Shown here one piece after another: positions 54,162 to 64,000 of a stretch of 64,000 bases of DNA (its first letter is position 1; every line of letters begins with the position of its first letter). The notes below the pieces were generated by a model. It was not told the DNA's origin. It worked only from the letters and a program-made list of their open reading frames with translations, and ran no database searches. The DNA is taken from positions 2,569,874-2,633,873 of the forward strand of contig SDUX01000002.1 of NCBI GenBank assembly GCA_008729055.1. Reading direction: 5' to 3'. Origin of the DNA: Pyropia haitanensis. Its lineage: Eukaryota; Rhodophyta; Bangiophyceae; Bangiales; Bangiaceae. The position numbers and the translations under genes are program-made.

Positions 54162-54872
54162 ATGGTCCTTGCCGCGCCGGCCGGCCGGTCGCTGGCCGCC
54201 GTCGCCTGGCGGGCCGCCGCGGGCGCCCCCCGGCGGGCCGCCGGCCGACCCCTGGTACCGCCGGTCGCCACCGCCCCCGAGGTGGCGGTGACCGCCCCGT
54301 CGGCTTTGCTGGCCGCCGCTCGGGGGGCCAGGTGGTTGGGCGGCGGCGGGGCGAGCACCGCGTCCCCCCCGCCGCCGACCAGCGGCACCCCCCCCACCGG
54401 CTCCAAGCCCATGGGCGACTACACGTCGCTGACGATGCTCGGCGCGGCGACGCCCGCGTTTGCCGCCTCGCCCGCCGAGGCGGTGCTGGAGCGGGTGCCC
54501 AACGCGCACCCGGGCACCCCCTACGTTGCCCGCTTCACCGCCCCCGAGTTTACCAGCCTCTGCCCCGTCACGGGCGCGCCCGACTTTGCGCACCTGGTCA
54601 TTGACTATGTCCCGGGCGACTGGCTGGTCGAGTCCAAGAGCCTCAAGCTGTACCTGACGTCGTTCCGCAACCACGGAGACTTTCACGAGGCGTGCACCGT
54701 CGCGATTGGCCGGCGGCTCGTCGAGACGGTCGCGCCCGTCTGGGCGCGCGTCGGCGGGTACTGGTACCCCCGGGGGGGGATCCCGATTGACGTCTTTTGG
54801 TCGACGGGCGAGCCGCCCGCGGGGGTGTGGGTGCCGGAGCAGGGAGTGCCAGGGTACCGTGGGCGGGGGTGA
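54162..54872 (+). CDS. queF: QueF-type preQ0 reductase (NADPH-dependent 7-cyano-7-deazaguanine reductase) with N-terminal presequence
   Basis: QueF reduces the nitrile of preQ0 to the aminomethyl group of preQ1 in queuosine synthesis. The region from [11 protein letters not shown] (54411) to the stop aligns end to end with the short bacterial (type I) enzyme. It contains [20 protein letters not shown], then the QueF signature [12 protein letters not shown] and RNHGDFHEA, then [12 protein letters not shown]. Putative catalytic residues are Cys134, Asp141, His175 and Glu176; their spacing (7, 41 and 42 from Cys) is the same as Cys55, Asp62, His96 and Glu97 of Bacillus subtilis QueF. Ahead of the enzyme are about 83 residues rich in Ala, Arg and Pro with almost no acidic residues ([20 protein letters not shown]), which look like an organelle presequence. 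ATG 54162 is the first in frame, in a GCCATGG context. No intron. Base composition is like the neighbours, so there is no sign of a bacterial contaminant. Confidence 0.92.
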   Translation: MVLAAPAGRSLAAVAWRAAAGAPRRAAGRPLVPPVATAPEVAVTAPSALLAAARGARWLGGGGASTASPPPPTSGTPPTGSKPMGDYTSLTMLGAATPAFAASPAEAVLERVPNAHPGTPYVARFTAPEFTSLCPVTGAPDFAHLVIDYVPGDWLVESKSLKLYLTSFRNHGDFHEACTVAIGRRLVETVAPVWARVGGYWYPRGGIPIDVFWSTGEPPAGVWVPEQGVPGYRGRG

Positions 54873-55433
54873 GCGGGTGGGTGGTGGTGGTCTGGAGGGC
54901 ATGTGTGGCGGGAGATGTACTGTACGCGCCCTCTATTTTTTTACTGCGGAACGGCAGGCCACGTGCTTTGCTCCCCAGACGGTGTGCCGTGCGGCAGGGG
55001 CGCCTGGCCGCAGCGTTGCTGACATCAGCGTGGCTAGGAGCCGTCCACCCCTGGTGTTGCGGACCAGACCACGGCGAGGAGCATCGAAGCGGAGGGCCGG
55101 GCGCGTCTGGTACTCTGCTTCAGGGCGAGAGGGGAGTTTAGCTTCGTGCTCGAGTTTGGCTTTGCGCGCGTGCAAGCGGCTACCTTCGAGGCTGCTCCGA
55201 TGCCTCTGGCGGACATCCAGGCCAAGCCCATCCGGGGACGGACGTCAGGTAGAGCTGGTTTGTTGGCACAGACAGTGTTAACCTGTGCTGTTCGTGCGTC
55301 GGCCTTGCAATAGCCAGCCAGCAAGGTGACCCCAGTCACCCCCCAGATAGACGCAACATGCTTGATCACAACCGTCATAACCACCCCTCCCCCCCCCCCA
55401 GCTAACCCGACAACGGTCTACCCCCGACACGAG
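54873..55433. other. Convergent 3' spacer
   Basis: This is 560 bases between the 3' ends of queF and the alpha/beta hydrolase. GC content is lower than in the flanking genes. No gene or RNA is recognised. Confidence 0.5.
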
Positions 55434-56629
55434 CTACATGGACGTAGACCGCTCGTCGCCATAAGGGAGCCGCCTGAAAAACGGCACCAGCGCCGCGTTC
55501 ACTTGCTCTGGCGCGTCGTCGTGCGGGCAGTGCCCGACGCCATCCAGGACAGTGAGCCCAAACGTTCCTCGGCGGCCCGCCACCTCGGCCACCTCGGCGC
55601 CGTGCCACTCTTCAAAGCGGATGCCCGGGGAGGCCCCCCCCCCAGGGGCGTCCACGGGTCCTCCCGCCCCCACAGCACGAGGACGTCGGCCCAGCCGAGG
55701 CGGCCGAGCAGCGCCCGCGGTGTCGGCCCTGCGTCGCCCGTGAGGATGGACAGGAAGACGGCACACGCGCCATCGTCCAACGACGGGGCGTACAGGCCCT
55801 CAACGAGCGCGTCTGTCACCTGCGTCTGGTCGTAGTACACCTGTTCCAGGGCGGAGCGGATGTTTTTGCGGGTGCGGAAGCGTGCAAAGAAGCGAGGCCC
55901 CCAAAAGGGGCCAAGCACCACGTTAGAAAAGAACCACAGGCCTGCGCGGGGGACGGCGCCCAGCTCAGACGGCCGGAAGCTGGTCATCCCGCCCGCACAG
56001 TTGAGGAGTGCCAGGCCCGCAATGGCCGACGGGCCCGCGGCGTCGGCCGCCGCCAGCGCGACAAGGCTGCCAATCGAGTTGCCGACGAGCGCCCACTTGC
56101 GCCCCCCCCCGTGGGCCGCCATAAAGTCCGTCACCAGCGCCGCCCACAGCTCAATGGAGTAGGGCGCGTCTGGCGCCTTGACCGACGCCCCAAAGCCGAG
56201 CAGGTCCACCGCGTAGACGGCGGAGCCCGCGGCGGCCAGCGCAGGGATGTTCTTGGCCCAATGAAAGACCGACGCGCCAAAGCCGTGGATGAGCAGCACC
56301 GGCGGCGCGTCGGGGGGGGTGCCCTCGTCGGGCGGGCGGTAGTTGATGGCGTAGCCTCGCCATTCCCAGGTGGAGTAAACGCGCCGCGGCAACACGTCGT
56401 CATTGACGGGCGGCGGGGAGGGGAGGGGAGAGGTCAGGGGGGTCGGCGGCGGAGGGGCGTTGAGCGGGGGGGGGACGACCGTCATCCGCGGCGGGGGGGG
56501 GAGAGAGCAGGGGACACCCCGCCGCCGGGGAGTGGAGGAGGGGCGAAGGGACCGAGCGCGGGGCATAAGCGCCCGCTGGGAGGCAAAGCCGGCGGGCGTA
56601 CCAGCGACCAGAAATGCCGGGGCGTCCAT
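55434..56629 (-). CDS. Alpha/beta hydrolase, probably plastid-targeted (CLD1/pheophytinase-like), one frameshift
   Basis: The fold and triad of a serine alpha/beta hydrolase are clear: oxyanion-hole motif LLIHGFGASVFHW (residues about 112-124), YAVDLLGFGASVKAP, nucleophile elbow VGNSIGSL (Ser185), acid in LVLWGREDPWTP, and catalytic His in VLDGVGHCPHDDAPE. The His lies after a frame switch at the C run near 55638-55648, where one missing base restores the frame. The end RRLPYGDERSTSM is followed by TAG at 55434. The first 60 residues (MDAPAFLVAGTPAGFASQRA, LMPRARSLRPSSTPRRRG) resemble a plastid transit peptide. The arrangement HGFGAS...LLGFG(x)S...GNS(I/L)G is typical of plant plastid hydrolases such as chlorophyll dephytylase CLD1 and pheophytinase. 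The substrate cannot be told from this sequence. Confidence 0.85.
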
Positions 56630-57576
56630 GCCGGGCAGGGATGTCCCAACAGGGTCTCACTGGTCACCAGAGCCAGCGGGCAAAAAGGGAACGTAGACAA
56701 GGGGAAAAAAAAAAACAAGAGGGGACAATGGCCGAGGAAACTGAGGGAGGTGCACAGGCGATGAAGCAGGAGGGCACCGTGGACGTGACAAGAGGACTTG
56801 GTTGTCGACTCGGAGCTCAACGCTCGGTCAAGGAGTCTCGCAGGGCACCCCCGACACTGAGCCGTTTCAGTGGAGGCTCGGGCTGTCTCGTCGGATTGTG
56901 CCGAGGCAAGGGCCCATTCATTGGTCAGTCTTGCGATGGGCAAAGGCCGACAGCCTCAGGTGCATCCGGGAGCGGCCGTAGTCTATCTGTTTGGCGTTGT
57001 GCCATGCTATCCGCCTCATAGTAGCACCCCTACATCATTATGCAACTCACGAGTGCGACACGGACAACCAGAGTACTTTGGGAATTATCGCGCAGACTGC
57101 ATAAAATTACTGGGTGGAGTTTGTATGACCTTTCTGCGTCACACCCGACCAACCTTGCCCCCAGCCCGGGCTAACCTTCTTTTTGTCTCTGCGCTTCGGG
57201 CTGATGAGCTCTGGCGGCATGACTATGGGCTGGTGAAAGGTGGCGAACGGCGCCCGCCCGTTGCCACGGGTTGTATTTTTCTGTATGCTTCTTTTTTTGG
57301 GAGCGGAGGATGGTCGCGGCTGCGGGCGGGCGCTGGGCTGCACCCGTGCCGCGTGTCATCTACGTGGGGCGAAGAGCGCTCGTGGGCGTATAAGAGGGCA
57401 CGCGCCTGGGTCCTCACTCTCTCGTGGTGCCGCCGTACGATGGGTGAGATGCCGCGCACCACCGTCGTCGCCATCGGCAGGGCTATCTCGTTGTTGGGGT
57501 CCCTTTGGGCGGTCCCTGCGGCCGTGGTCGGGGCTTTTTCGCTCTTCCGCTTTCCCCTTTATCGTCCTTGGCCTCC
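56630..57576. other. Divergent spacer, promoter of ZIP4
   Basis: About 0.95 kb, AT-richer at 57000-57120. It separates the hydrolase and ZIP4 starts and carries a TATA-like site near 57388. No conserved frame is seen. Confidence 0.5.
57388..57395 (+). promoter_or_regulatory. TATA-like element upstream of ZIP4
   Basis: GTATAAGA stands out in GC-rich surroundings about 180 bases before the ZIP4 ATG at 57577. The position fits a core promoter with a leader of about 150 bases, but no transcript data support it here. Confidence 0.3.
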
Positions 57577-60500
57577 ATGGAGGCGCCTGAGGGTGTCGCG
57601 CGGGTTCGCGCGCTGGCCTCCCTGCGCCAGGTGGAGGACACGGCGGAGCTGCTCAATCGGGTAGCCGAGTCGTGCGGCGAGCGTGACGACCCAGCTGCGA
57701 GTGGTGGCACGGACGGCGTCGCGACCGACGGCGCGGGTGGAGAAGATGCCGTGGCGGTCGCCACTCCGGGAACAGCTGCCGCCGCGCCCCCGCCGCCCGT
57801 AGTGCTCGACGTGGATGTGCCTCGCCGACTGGCAGAGGTGATGGACAGCCTATCAGCCCTGGCGTCGCGGGAAGATGCGGAGCGGCTGCTCGAAGCAGGT
57901 GCGTTGTGTGTTCTACTCGTTTGTTTGTCGCATGTACCTCCCTTATGTAGCAGAAGTGACGCTGGTACGATACCTTCATGACGTCATGATTGCGTCGTGT
58001 TCCTCGGTGACGAGCTGTAGGTGGCTGACCACGGACGTGCATCAACCAGTGATGCAAATGCATTTTTCGCTGTGCCGGATGCATTTTCCATTGCTGCATG
58101 CATCCGCGATGTACGTTCGTGTCTTATCTTGGCCTGGTCGCTTGCTCTCGTCCATTTCTCCTGCATATTCTATTTGCAGGCGTGTCGCTCTGGAACTCGG
58201 TGCTGGTGCTGGACCGCCAGCAAGGCGTAGACGCCGCGACAGAATCTGCGCTGCTTGCCACTCGCCGCATCGGCGTGGACCTCATGCGCACCGCGCTATC
58301 CTTACTGGGCGGCGTCAGCGCCCGTTTCTCCATTGACGAGGTGTCACTGCTGCGCTTCTATACCGCTGTGGCAAAACGCTTTGCCAGCTCTCCGCAGGGC
58401 GAGGCGGTGGTGGCGAAGGAATGCTTCCAGGTGGCGTTTGACCTGGCCGCTGCGGCTCGCAAGGCGTCGCCCTGCGGCCTGGCATCGGGGCAAGTGCCGA
58501 CAGTCGGGGACGACCTCGGCCGTGCACTGTTTGAGCTGGAGCTCGCGGCCGCCGAGTTTGGGTGGGAGGGCGCGGGTGAGGACGACATGGACGCTGTCGA
58601 GGCGCATGTGCTGGCCGCCGCTTCCCACCTCAGTGCCGTACCGGACCGCGTGTGCTACTATGCGTCCGTGCTCTACAACCTGGGCCTGCATGCTTACCAC
58701 CAGGGCCGTAGTGATGACGCAGTTGCCTGGCTCCGCCGCTCCATTCGCACCCGCGCCGCGATGGGCGCCGACCGCCTCGACAAGCGTAAGCAAGCCAAGA
58801 CTGCGCGCCTGACGGCGGTGTGTCTCATCTCGTCCGAGGACTATGAAGGTGCGGTGGAGTGCTTGCGCCTAGCCGAGGGCCTCTCGCACGACTTCGCGGG
58901 CGCGTATCTGCTGCTCAAGGTTGCGATTGTCACTGGTCAGCAGGACGTGACGGGTCTGCTGCTGGCCACGCTTGAAGATGAGACGGTACCGCTGGATATT
59001 GCAGCAGCGTCATTGCAGCTGCTCACCACGGCCGGCCGACTCACCGAGGCTGTGGACGGGTACGAGCTGCTATACAAGCGGCGGGGTCTGGCACAGGCTC
59101 ATGACACTTCTGCAGCGCGGGAAGTCACCCAGCGTTTCTTCCAGACGCTCGTTGCGGCCGGCAGCGCCCAGCGGGCGGTGGAGGTGCTAGAGGACGGCCT
59201 CGTAGGCGTGTGTAATGCTGCGCTCACAGACGCTGTCAAGGGCGAAGAGAGTGACCGGTGGCTCTCCCTGGCGCTTGACGCGGGCTCGTCATTTGCAGAG
59301 CGGCAGTACTTTCAACTGGCGGCGTGGGTGCTGCACAAGGCACTGCAGCTGAAGACGTCATTCATGACGCTCGCACCTGAGAAGGAGAGCGCTGTTCATC
59401 GGCTTGTGGCGTCCTGCTGCTTGTGTGCGTTTGACGGCAGCAATGCCACGCGTTCCCTTGACCCGGCCGTTGCGCCTGCTGGCGCTGGACCGGCGTCCTC
59501 GGATGCAGCTGGCGGCGGCAAGGTCGTTGGCATGGGCTCTACCGCTGCCGGAGGCGTCGCAGGCACCAGCGTAGCGGACTCTCCGATGCTGCTGCAGAGT
59601 ATCTGGTCTGGCAACAGCCTTCTGTCTACTGCCGTGGAGCACGCAGAAGCGGCCAAAGCAATTGGTGGCAAAGACTTTGGTGCTCACATGCTTCTCTTTC
59701 GGGCTCATGTGCTGCTCGGCAACACAGACTCGGCCGCGGCAGAGGTAGAGGGCGTGCATGACCTCCCTGGCTTTTCTGCCGACGCGCTTGTTGCGGCTGC
59801 GTGCGATACGAACAAGGTGGCGGGTGCCTCGGGGCGCACTGCGGTCGTGTCTGCCCTCCTGGCCGTCCTTTCTGGTGTTGCGGCCGAGGACGAGACCCCG
59901 GTTGCGGACCCGTCGAACAGAGACATGTCCTCTGCCGACGCGGGGGCCGCTCGCAAGCGACGTCGCCGGTCTCGGCCCCAGACGGCGGGCTTCTATGGCC
60001 TGGTTCTGAAAGCCTCGGTAGGGATGGTACTCGAGTCTATTCAGCGCGATGCGAGTACGCCGTACGACGTGGGCTTGAACAAGCTGCTCCTGCAGGTGCT
60101 GGAAGCGGGGCTGGCGTGCGTGCGCCAGCTTGGGGCTGCTGAGACGTTTGGCGACGACCAAGAGAGCTCCCTTGGGTTCCTGGGCGACGTTGCTTGGAAC
60201 GGCGGACGCGCTGCTGGCAACGCGAAGCAGCACGTCCACGAGTTGAAGTTCTTCACTCTGTGTGATGAGCTGTATGGCCTTCGCAAGCCGACAGTGGCGT
60301 GCCTTCAGACGCGCAAGATTGCACTGGTTCTGTGCGCCACATGTCTGCTTGATCGTGCAGGCACCCCCAAGGACGCAGGGCAAGGTAGTACGCAGCAAGG
60401 CCCAGAATCTGCGGCTTCGGGGGCGACGGACGTGGAGCGCATCACCCAAGCCCTATCCGCTGTCCAGTCAGCTGTGGGCGTCATTGGCCGGATCCAGACG

Positions 60501-61262
60501 CTGTCGCCAGCTGACGCCAACGGCAGGGACAAGGGTCAAGGCGCCCAGCAGGTGGTTGTGACGGATTCTGGGATGCTGTTGCTCTGTTTGCTGGAGGTGC
60601 GGTGCTACGCCCGACTGCAGGAGGCATCTGGTTTGGCTGGAGCGGTGGAGCGGGCGGTTCAGCTGCCCAACTGCACGGCAACGCTGCTAGAGCAAGTTGG
60701 CTGGGTGTGTCGGGAGGCTCAGACGCAGGCCAGCGATGCCAACACGCCCTTCGCTGAAGCTGCTGTCAGTTCCTGCATTGCAGCGCTCAAACAGGCCCTC
60801 CAGCTACGGTTGGCCAAGCTTCCCCGTCGCACGGGCAGCACTGGCGGCGGCCCCGTTGGTGCCGCCTCGGCGCTGAGCAGCCGGGAGAAGCGTGCTCGGC
60901 ACGGTGCCATTGCCGGGCTGCTGCGGCAGCTCATGTTACTTGCCGCCTCTCGCGTGCCCGAGTGTGCGTGGGAGTATGTGCAGCACGCGCTGAGCCTGAT
61001 GCGCGGTGACGACGTGGACTTCCGCTACGACCTGACTGAGTGCCGGTGGTTCGTGGCGCGGACGTGGGAAACAGCGCAGCAGTTTGGCCGCGCCGGCCAG
61101 CACACGGAGGCTGCCCGTTGGGCTGCGAGTGCGGCTAGTATGTGCGAGACCCCGCCGGGTCGATCGGCGGGGCTCGTTGGATTTGCGGACCCCATTCGCG
61201 ACTTCCTCCAGACGCTACCCGTCTCAGCGCGTGTTGCTCGAGAGATGGCTGACATTTTGTGA
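57577..61262 (+). CDS. ZIP4: ZIP4/SPO22 (TEX11) family meiotic TPR protein, two exons
   Basis: ZIP4/SPO22 is a TPR scaffold of the ZMM group that promotes class I crossovers and synaptonemal-complex assembly. Exon 1 (57577-57898) encodes MEAPEGVARVRALASLRQVE and ends AERLLEAG. An intron 57899-58179 (GTGCGT...TTGCAG) joins to VSLWNSVLVLDRQQG. The remaining protein (1134 residues in all) is a continuous array of TPR-like helices. The family's best-conserved segment is present: YYASVLYNLGLHAYHQGRSD, AVAWLRRSIRTR, KQAKTARLTAVCLISSEDYE and AVECLRLAEGLSHD. It corresponds to the Spo22/TEX11 domain, in which A-K-T-x-R-L-L-A is near invariant. The C-terminal part also fits (DVDFRYDLTECRWFVARTWE, then AQQFGRAGQHTEAARWAASAA). 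A Ser/Gly-rich linker occurs near 59460-59580. The composition is milder than in the block to the left, and there is no frameshift. Confidence 0.9.
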
Positions 61263-61581
61263 GTTCCTGTGGGTGCGGCGACGTTGAGGAGTGGTGGTTG
61301 AGAGCTCAATTGTACTGGTACCAGCTGGAGAGTCAAGCGCGTCGACCGTCCTGTTGGTCTACGAGCATGCCCTTGCGTGGCAGACGTGTAGTCGTATGCG
61401 ATTGCGTTATTTCAGCGTGCGGACCTGTTCAGCGCTTGCGCTGCTGTGCTGCTCCTACTTGGTGCGTCGAACTGTGTACCTCATTGGCACCATGGTAACA
61501 ACGACGTGGCAGTACTTCAAACCTTGGCTTGACATTGGGCGAGACCAGCCAACGAGAAGTATGAAACGGAGCTCTTCACGT
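61263..61581. other. Convergent 3' spacer between ZIP4 and dUTPase
   Basis: About 320 bases without a conserved frame; presumably the 3' UTRs. Confidence 0.5.
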
Positions 61582-62298
61582 TCAAGTCGAGGCGGCCGGT
61601 CTTCCCGATCCTGTGGAGCCGAACCCGCCCGCCCCCCGTTCCGTCGCATCCAGCGAATCAACCACTACCACATCGGGGGTGGAGATGCGCTCCAGTACCA
61701 GCTGAGCAATGCGATCGCCAGCCTCAACTGTTCAGAAAGAGCCGCAAAGAATGAAGCAACAAGCGTGGTGACACGAGAGGAAAACGACACCGTGTCGGAA
61801 TAGCAGGTCAATGGACAGTCCGCGCGTATGCACATGAAAGAAGTCCAGTTGTTGGTTGGTTTGAGGCAGCTGTAGCCACCAAGGATACACGTCCCCTCCC
61901 ACCCCGACGGCCGACGAAAAGCAGCACCCAACACAACAGAGGAACAATCCAGCAGGAACAAGTAGCGACGTACTCTTGACGTCGTCATCGGTGAGGTTGA
62001 AGAGCAAGACGCGGAGCTCCCCACGATAGTCGGCGTCAATGACGCCCGCGCCAACGTCCAGCCCCTTCTTCCATGACAAACCAGACCGGGGCGCAATCCG
62101 GCCGTACACGTCTGACGGCAGTGCAATCGCCACGCCCGTCTGCAGCAGCGCCCGCCCGCGCGCAGGCACGACCTCAGCCATCAACGCAGCGAGGTCATAC
62201 CCCGCCGCAGCGGCTGAGCCACGGCTGGGGGCCACCGCCCCTGGATGGAGAAGCTGCACCTGCAGTGCCGATGATGACGCCATGACGGGCATCAACAT
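61582..62298 (-). CDS. DUT: Trimeric dUTPase, two exons
   Basis: dUTPase hydrolyses dUTP to dUMP and pyrophosphate, keeping uracil out of DNA and supplying dUMP for dTMP synthesis. Exon 1 (62298-61974) has motif 1 [11 protein letters not shown], motif 2 [20 protein letters not shown] and motif 3 [17 protein letters not shown], ending TDDDVK. The donor GTACGT and acceptor GAACAG (intron 61973-61728) join in phase to [14 protein letters not shown], motif 4. Exon 2 ends with motif 5, [18 protein letters not shown], and TGA. The total is 156 residues, the usual size of a trimeric subunit, with all five motifs intact. Three in-frame Met codons lie at the start ([10 protein letters not shown]); the third, at 62283, may be the real initiator. 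There is no clear organelle presequence, so a nuclear/cytosolic form is likely. Confidence 0.96.
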
Positions 62299-62613
62299 GG
62301 TTCAGGCGGGGATGTCACAACGCAGCCGAGACGGCAGAGGGGCGCCTGTCGACACCGGGGAGACCAAATGTCACAGCAGGAACTAGAGGTGCAACCCACG
62401 CGCGCACAAATGGCGGGAAGGACAACAGGCGACCCAGCTTGCTCGCGTTCGTAATGGCAGGAGCTCGTTACTTCAAGTGTATTTATCTGTCATGGAAGAC
62501 GAAGTACTGCCTCGCTTGGACCGTGTGGGAGGGATCGTTCAAAACTTGAAGCGCCCACCCCAGACCGAGCACCACGTCCGCCGCCCGCCCGCCCGCCCAC
62601 CCTCCTTGTCACC
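62299..62613. other. Divergent spacer between dUTPase and a small gene
   Basis: About 315 bases with no conserved frame; it probably holds two promoters. Confidence 0.45.
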
Positions 62614-62909
62614 ATGGAATGGGTGGCTCCCCCCGACGCGCCTATGCCGTCGCTGCCGCCACCGCCGCTGCTGCCTACCTACGCCATCGCCACCCCTGCT
62701 TACCCCACCGTCCTGCTGCCTCCCTTTCACAGACTGTGTTCGCCAGGCGTGAATGGCCGCCGTGGATTGGGCTATTGGGCGGTGACACCAGAAAACCATG
62801 GTAGGTGACGGGAAGGGTGACAAGAGGGGGAGAATAAAGGCCCGTGGCCCATGCACTGACGCCCCCCACCGTCTCGACAGTGGAGGGAAGGAAGCCGGAG
62901 CGCACGTAG
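62614..62909 (+). CDS. Small unrecognised protein, two exons
   Basis: ATG 62614 (in a CACCATGG context) opens MEWVAPPDAPMPSLPPPPLL, then TYAIATPAYPTVLLPPFHRL and NGRRGLGYWAVTPENH. A consensus donor GTAGGT at 62801 and an acceptor CGACAG at 62875-62880 bound an 80-base intron with a CTGAC branch-like site. Exon 2 adds VEGRKPERT and TAG, giving 71 residues. The first part is Pro-rich, while the Tyr/Trp/Arg-rich end looks constrained. I do not recognise the family. The short intron with good signals and the strong start context argue for a real gene; the mostly low-complexity N terminus argues for caution. Confidence 0.45.
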
Positions 62910-63145
62910 CCGTGGCCGCGGCTTGTCGCACTCGTCCCAACCCGCAGCGACGCGGCCGCCGCCGCGGCCGCCGCGCCGAGTGCCAGCCGGTGGCGGCGCG
63001 CGACGGCGGCGCCCACGTCGGCGCCGCGCTATCGGAACAGCGTGGCTGTCTTCTGACTTTAGTTGAACCCCCCAGACGGACGCTGCCGAGGTGCACGCTT
63101 GCTGTTCATCCTCCCCGTCGCTGCCGCCGCCGCCGCAGGGGCGTG

Positions 63146-63707
63146 TTATGGGCCGCCACTGGGGGCTTCCACGCCCTCCATCGCGGCGTCCGCGACCCCC
63201 CCCCCCACGCCAACCCCCTCCTCTGCCCCCCACGCGGCCCACGTCTTGTCGTAGCACGCGGCAACGAGCCACCCCCCCCCCACGTCCATCCCCAGCACCC
63301 GGTCGCCGTGCGTCGTGAGCCCCCGCAGGAGCGCCCACCCGCGGGCGGCGCCCCACGCCTTGACCGCCCGGTCGACGCTCGCGCTCCACAGCACCTCCCC
63401 CCCCCCCCCCCCCCCCCCCCCCCTCCCCCCCCCAGCGCAGCGCCGACACGACCCCGTCGTGGGCGGGCAGCGCCACCACCGCCCCCCGGGAGCGCACGTC
63501 CCACACCCGCACCGCGTGGTCCGCGCCGCCCGTCGCGAGCGCCACCCCCGCCGGCGACCACGCGACCGCCGTCGACGCGCCCGCGTGGGCGGCGGGGAAG
63601 GACAGCACGACGCGGCCGCTGCGCGCGTCGGCCAGCCGCACGGCGCCGTCGTCGCCAACGGTGGCGGCGAGCGAGCCGTCTGGGTGCCACGCGACTTTGC
63701 GCGCGCC

Positions 63708-63740
<33 letters not shown>

Positions 63741-64000
63741 CCCGACGGGCACGTGGCAGCCGGGCAGCGTCGCGACGCGCGACGCGCGGGGGAGGTCGTA
63801 CAGCGCCACCCCGGCGGGCCCCGCCGTCGCCGCCACCGCCGCGCCCGCCGGGTGGAGCGCCACGTCCACCGCCCCCGCGGCGGGCGGGTCGGCCGCCGCC
63901 GGCAGCGGCGTCGACGAGCCAAAGCGGCACCGCCCGCCGCCGTCGCCGTCGGCGAGCCGGTGGACCGCCACCCCGCCGTCCGCCGCGGCGGTCGCCACCA
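63146..64000 (-). CDS. PRPF4: PRPF4-like U4/U6 snRNP WD40 protein, C-terminal part (5' end beyond window), one frameshift
   Basis: PRPF4 (yeast Prp4) is a WD40 subunit of the U4/U6 di-snRNP required for tri-snRNP assembly and splicing. The frame is open at the right edge of the window. It shows consecutive WD repeats: VATAAADGGVAVHRLADG, KVAWHPDGSLAATVGDDGA, AWSPAGVALATGGADHAVRV and WDVRSRGAVVALPAHDGVVS. Then, after a frame switch in the C run 63397-63433, come SASVDRAVKAWGAARGWALL, THGDRVLGMDV and ACYDKTWAAWG. The order and the penultimate W(x)LL...GH(x)(x)(R/K)V(M/L)G(M/L)D(I/V) block match the PRPF4 C terminus. A Gly/Ala tail follows to the stop at 63146. The assignment among WD40 proteins is made on the last two repeats. 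The N-terminal PRP4 signature is outside the window. Confidence 0.65.
63397..63433. repeat. C run of about 36 bases
   Basis: Twenty-seven C, one T and nine C lie within the PRPF4 coding region on the opposite strand, exactly where the WD40 frame changes. Confidence 0.9.

Noticed and set aside
54162..54872. QueF as bacterial contamination
   Set aside because: It is flanked by eukaryotic genes, shares their composition and has an N-terminal presequence-like extension.
1..64000. CRISPR array, insertion sequence or long terminal repeats
   Set aside because: I saw no regularly spaced direct repeats with unique spacers and no transposase, integrase or reverse transcriptase motif in any frame.

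Overview
This window looks like nuclear DNA from a photosynthetic eukaryote with a compact, very GC-rich genome. A bangiophyte red alga (Porphyra/Pyropia type) is my best guess, but the sequence does not prove it. The eukaryotic assignment rests on spliceosomal GT-AG introns that join conserved protein frames (RPS28, V-ATPase subunit G, dUTPase, HLTF/RAD5, ZIP4, SAPS, HEAT protein), on a purely eukaryotic gene set (IMP4, NGDN, PRPF4, NUP50, p24, CLPTM1, RBR-like) and on monocistronic genes on both strands. The photosynthetic assignment rests on a plant-type aspartate kinase, a HEAT-repeat protein and an alpha/beta hydrolase with transit-peptide-like N termini, and a plant-type GPAT9. Genes are dense, with 0-2 short introns (80-463 bp).

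Layout. 0.8-14 kb is extremely GC-rich: a WD40 protein (+), NGDN/LCP5 (-), a doubtful low-complexity frame (-), a plastid-type HEAT protein (+), an orphan decayed IMP4 first exon (-) and GPAT9 (-). 14-31 kb has milder composition and clean frames: an AhpD/CMD-like protein (+), aspartate kinase (+), V-ATPase G (-), NUP50 (+), RPS28 (-), p24 (-), an unknown Cys-rich three-exon gene (-) and a SAPS/PP6 regulatory subunit (-). 32-36 kb is largely gene-free. 36-56 kb is again very GC-rich: a giant Ala/Gly protein (+), VMA22/CCDC115 (+), LYRM7/MZM1 (-), HLTF/RAD5 (+), an RBR-like protein (-), CLPTM1 (-), QueF (+) and an alpha/beta hydrolase (-). 57-62.9 kb is milder again: ZIP4/SPO22 (+), dUTPase (-) and a tiny two-exon gene (+). 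The right edge holds the C-terminal WD40 part of PRPF4 (-).

The genes do not form operons; the set is mostly housekeeping: ribosome biogenesis and translation, splicing, vesicle traffic, V-ATPase, lipid synthesis, DNA repair and meiosis. In the GC-rich blocks many conserved frames are broken exactly at long G or C runs. Most breaks can be repaired by one missing base, so I read them as homopolymer-length errors in the assembly rather than dead genes.

The most unusual content is a complete QueF (preQ0 reductase) in a eukaryotic nuclear context. Next are an RPS28 gene whose start codon is alone on its exon, the stranded IMP4 exon, and an RBR-type ligase without RING2. Start codons are assigned to ATG only; many 5' ends in the GC-rich blocks remain uncertain.
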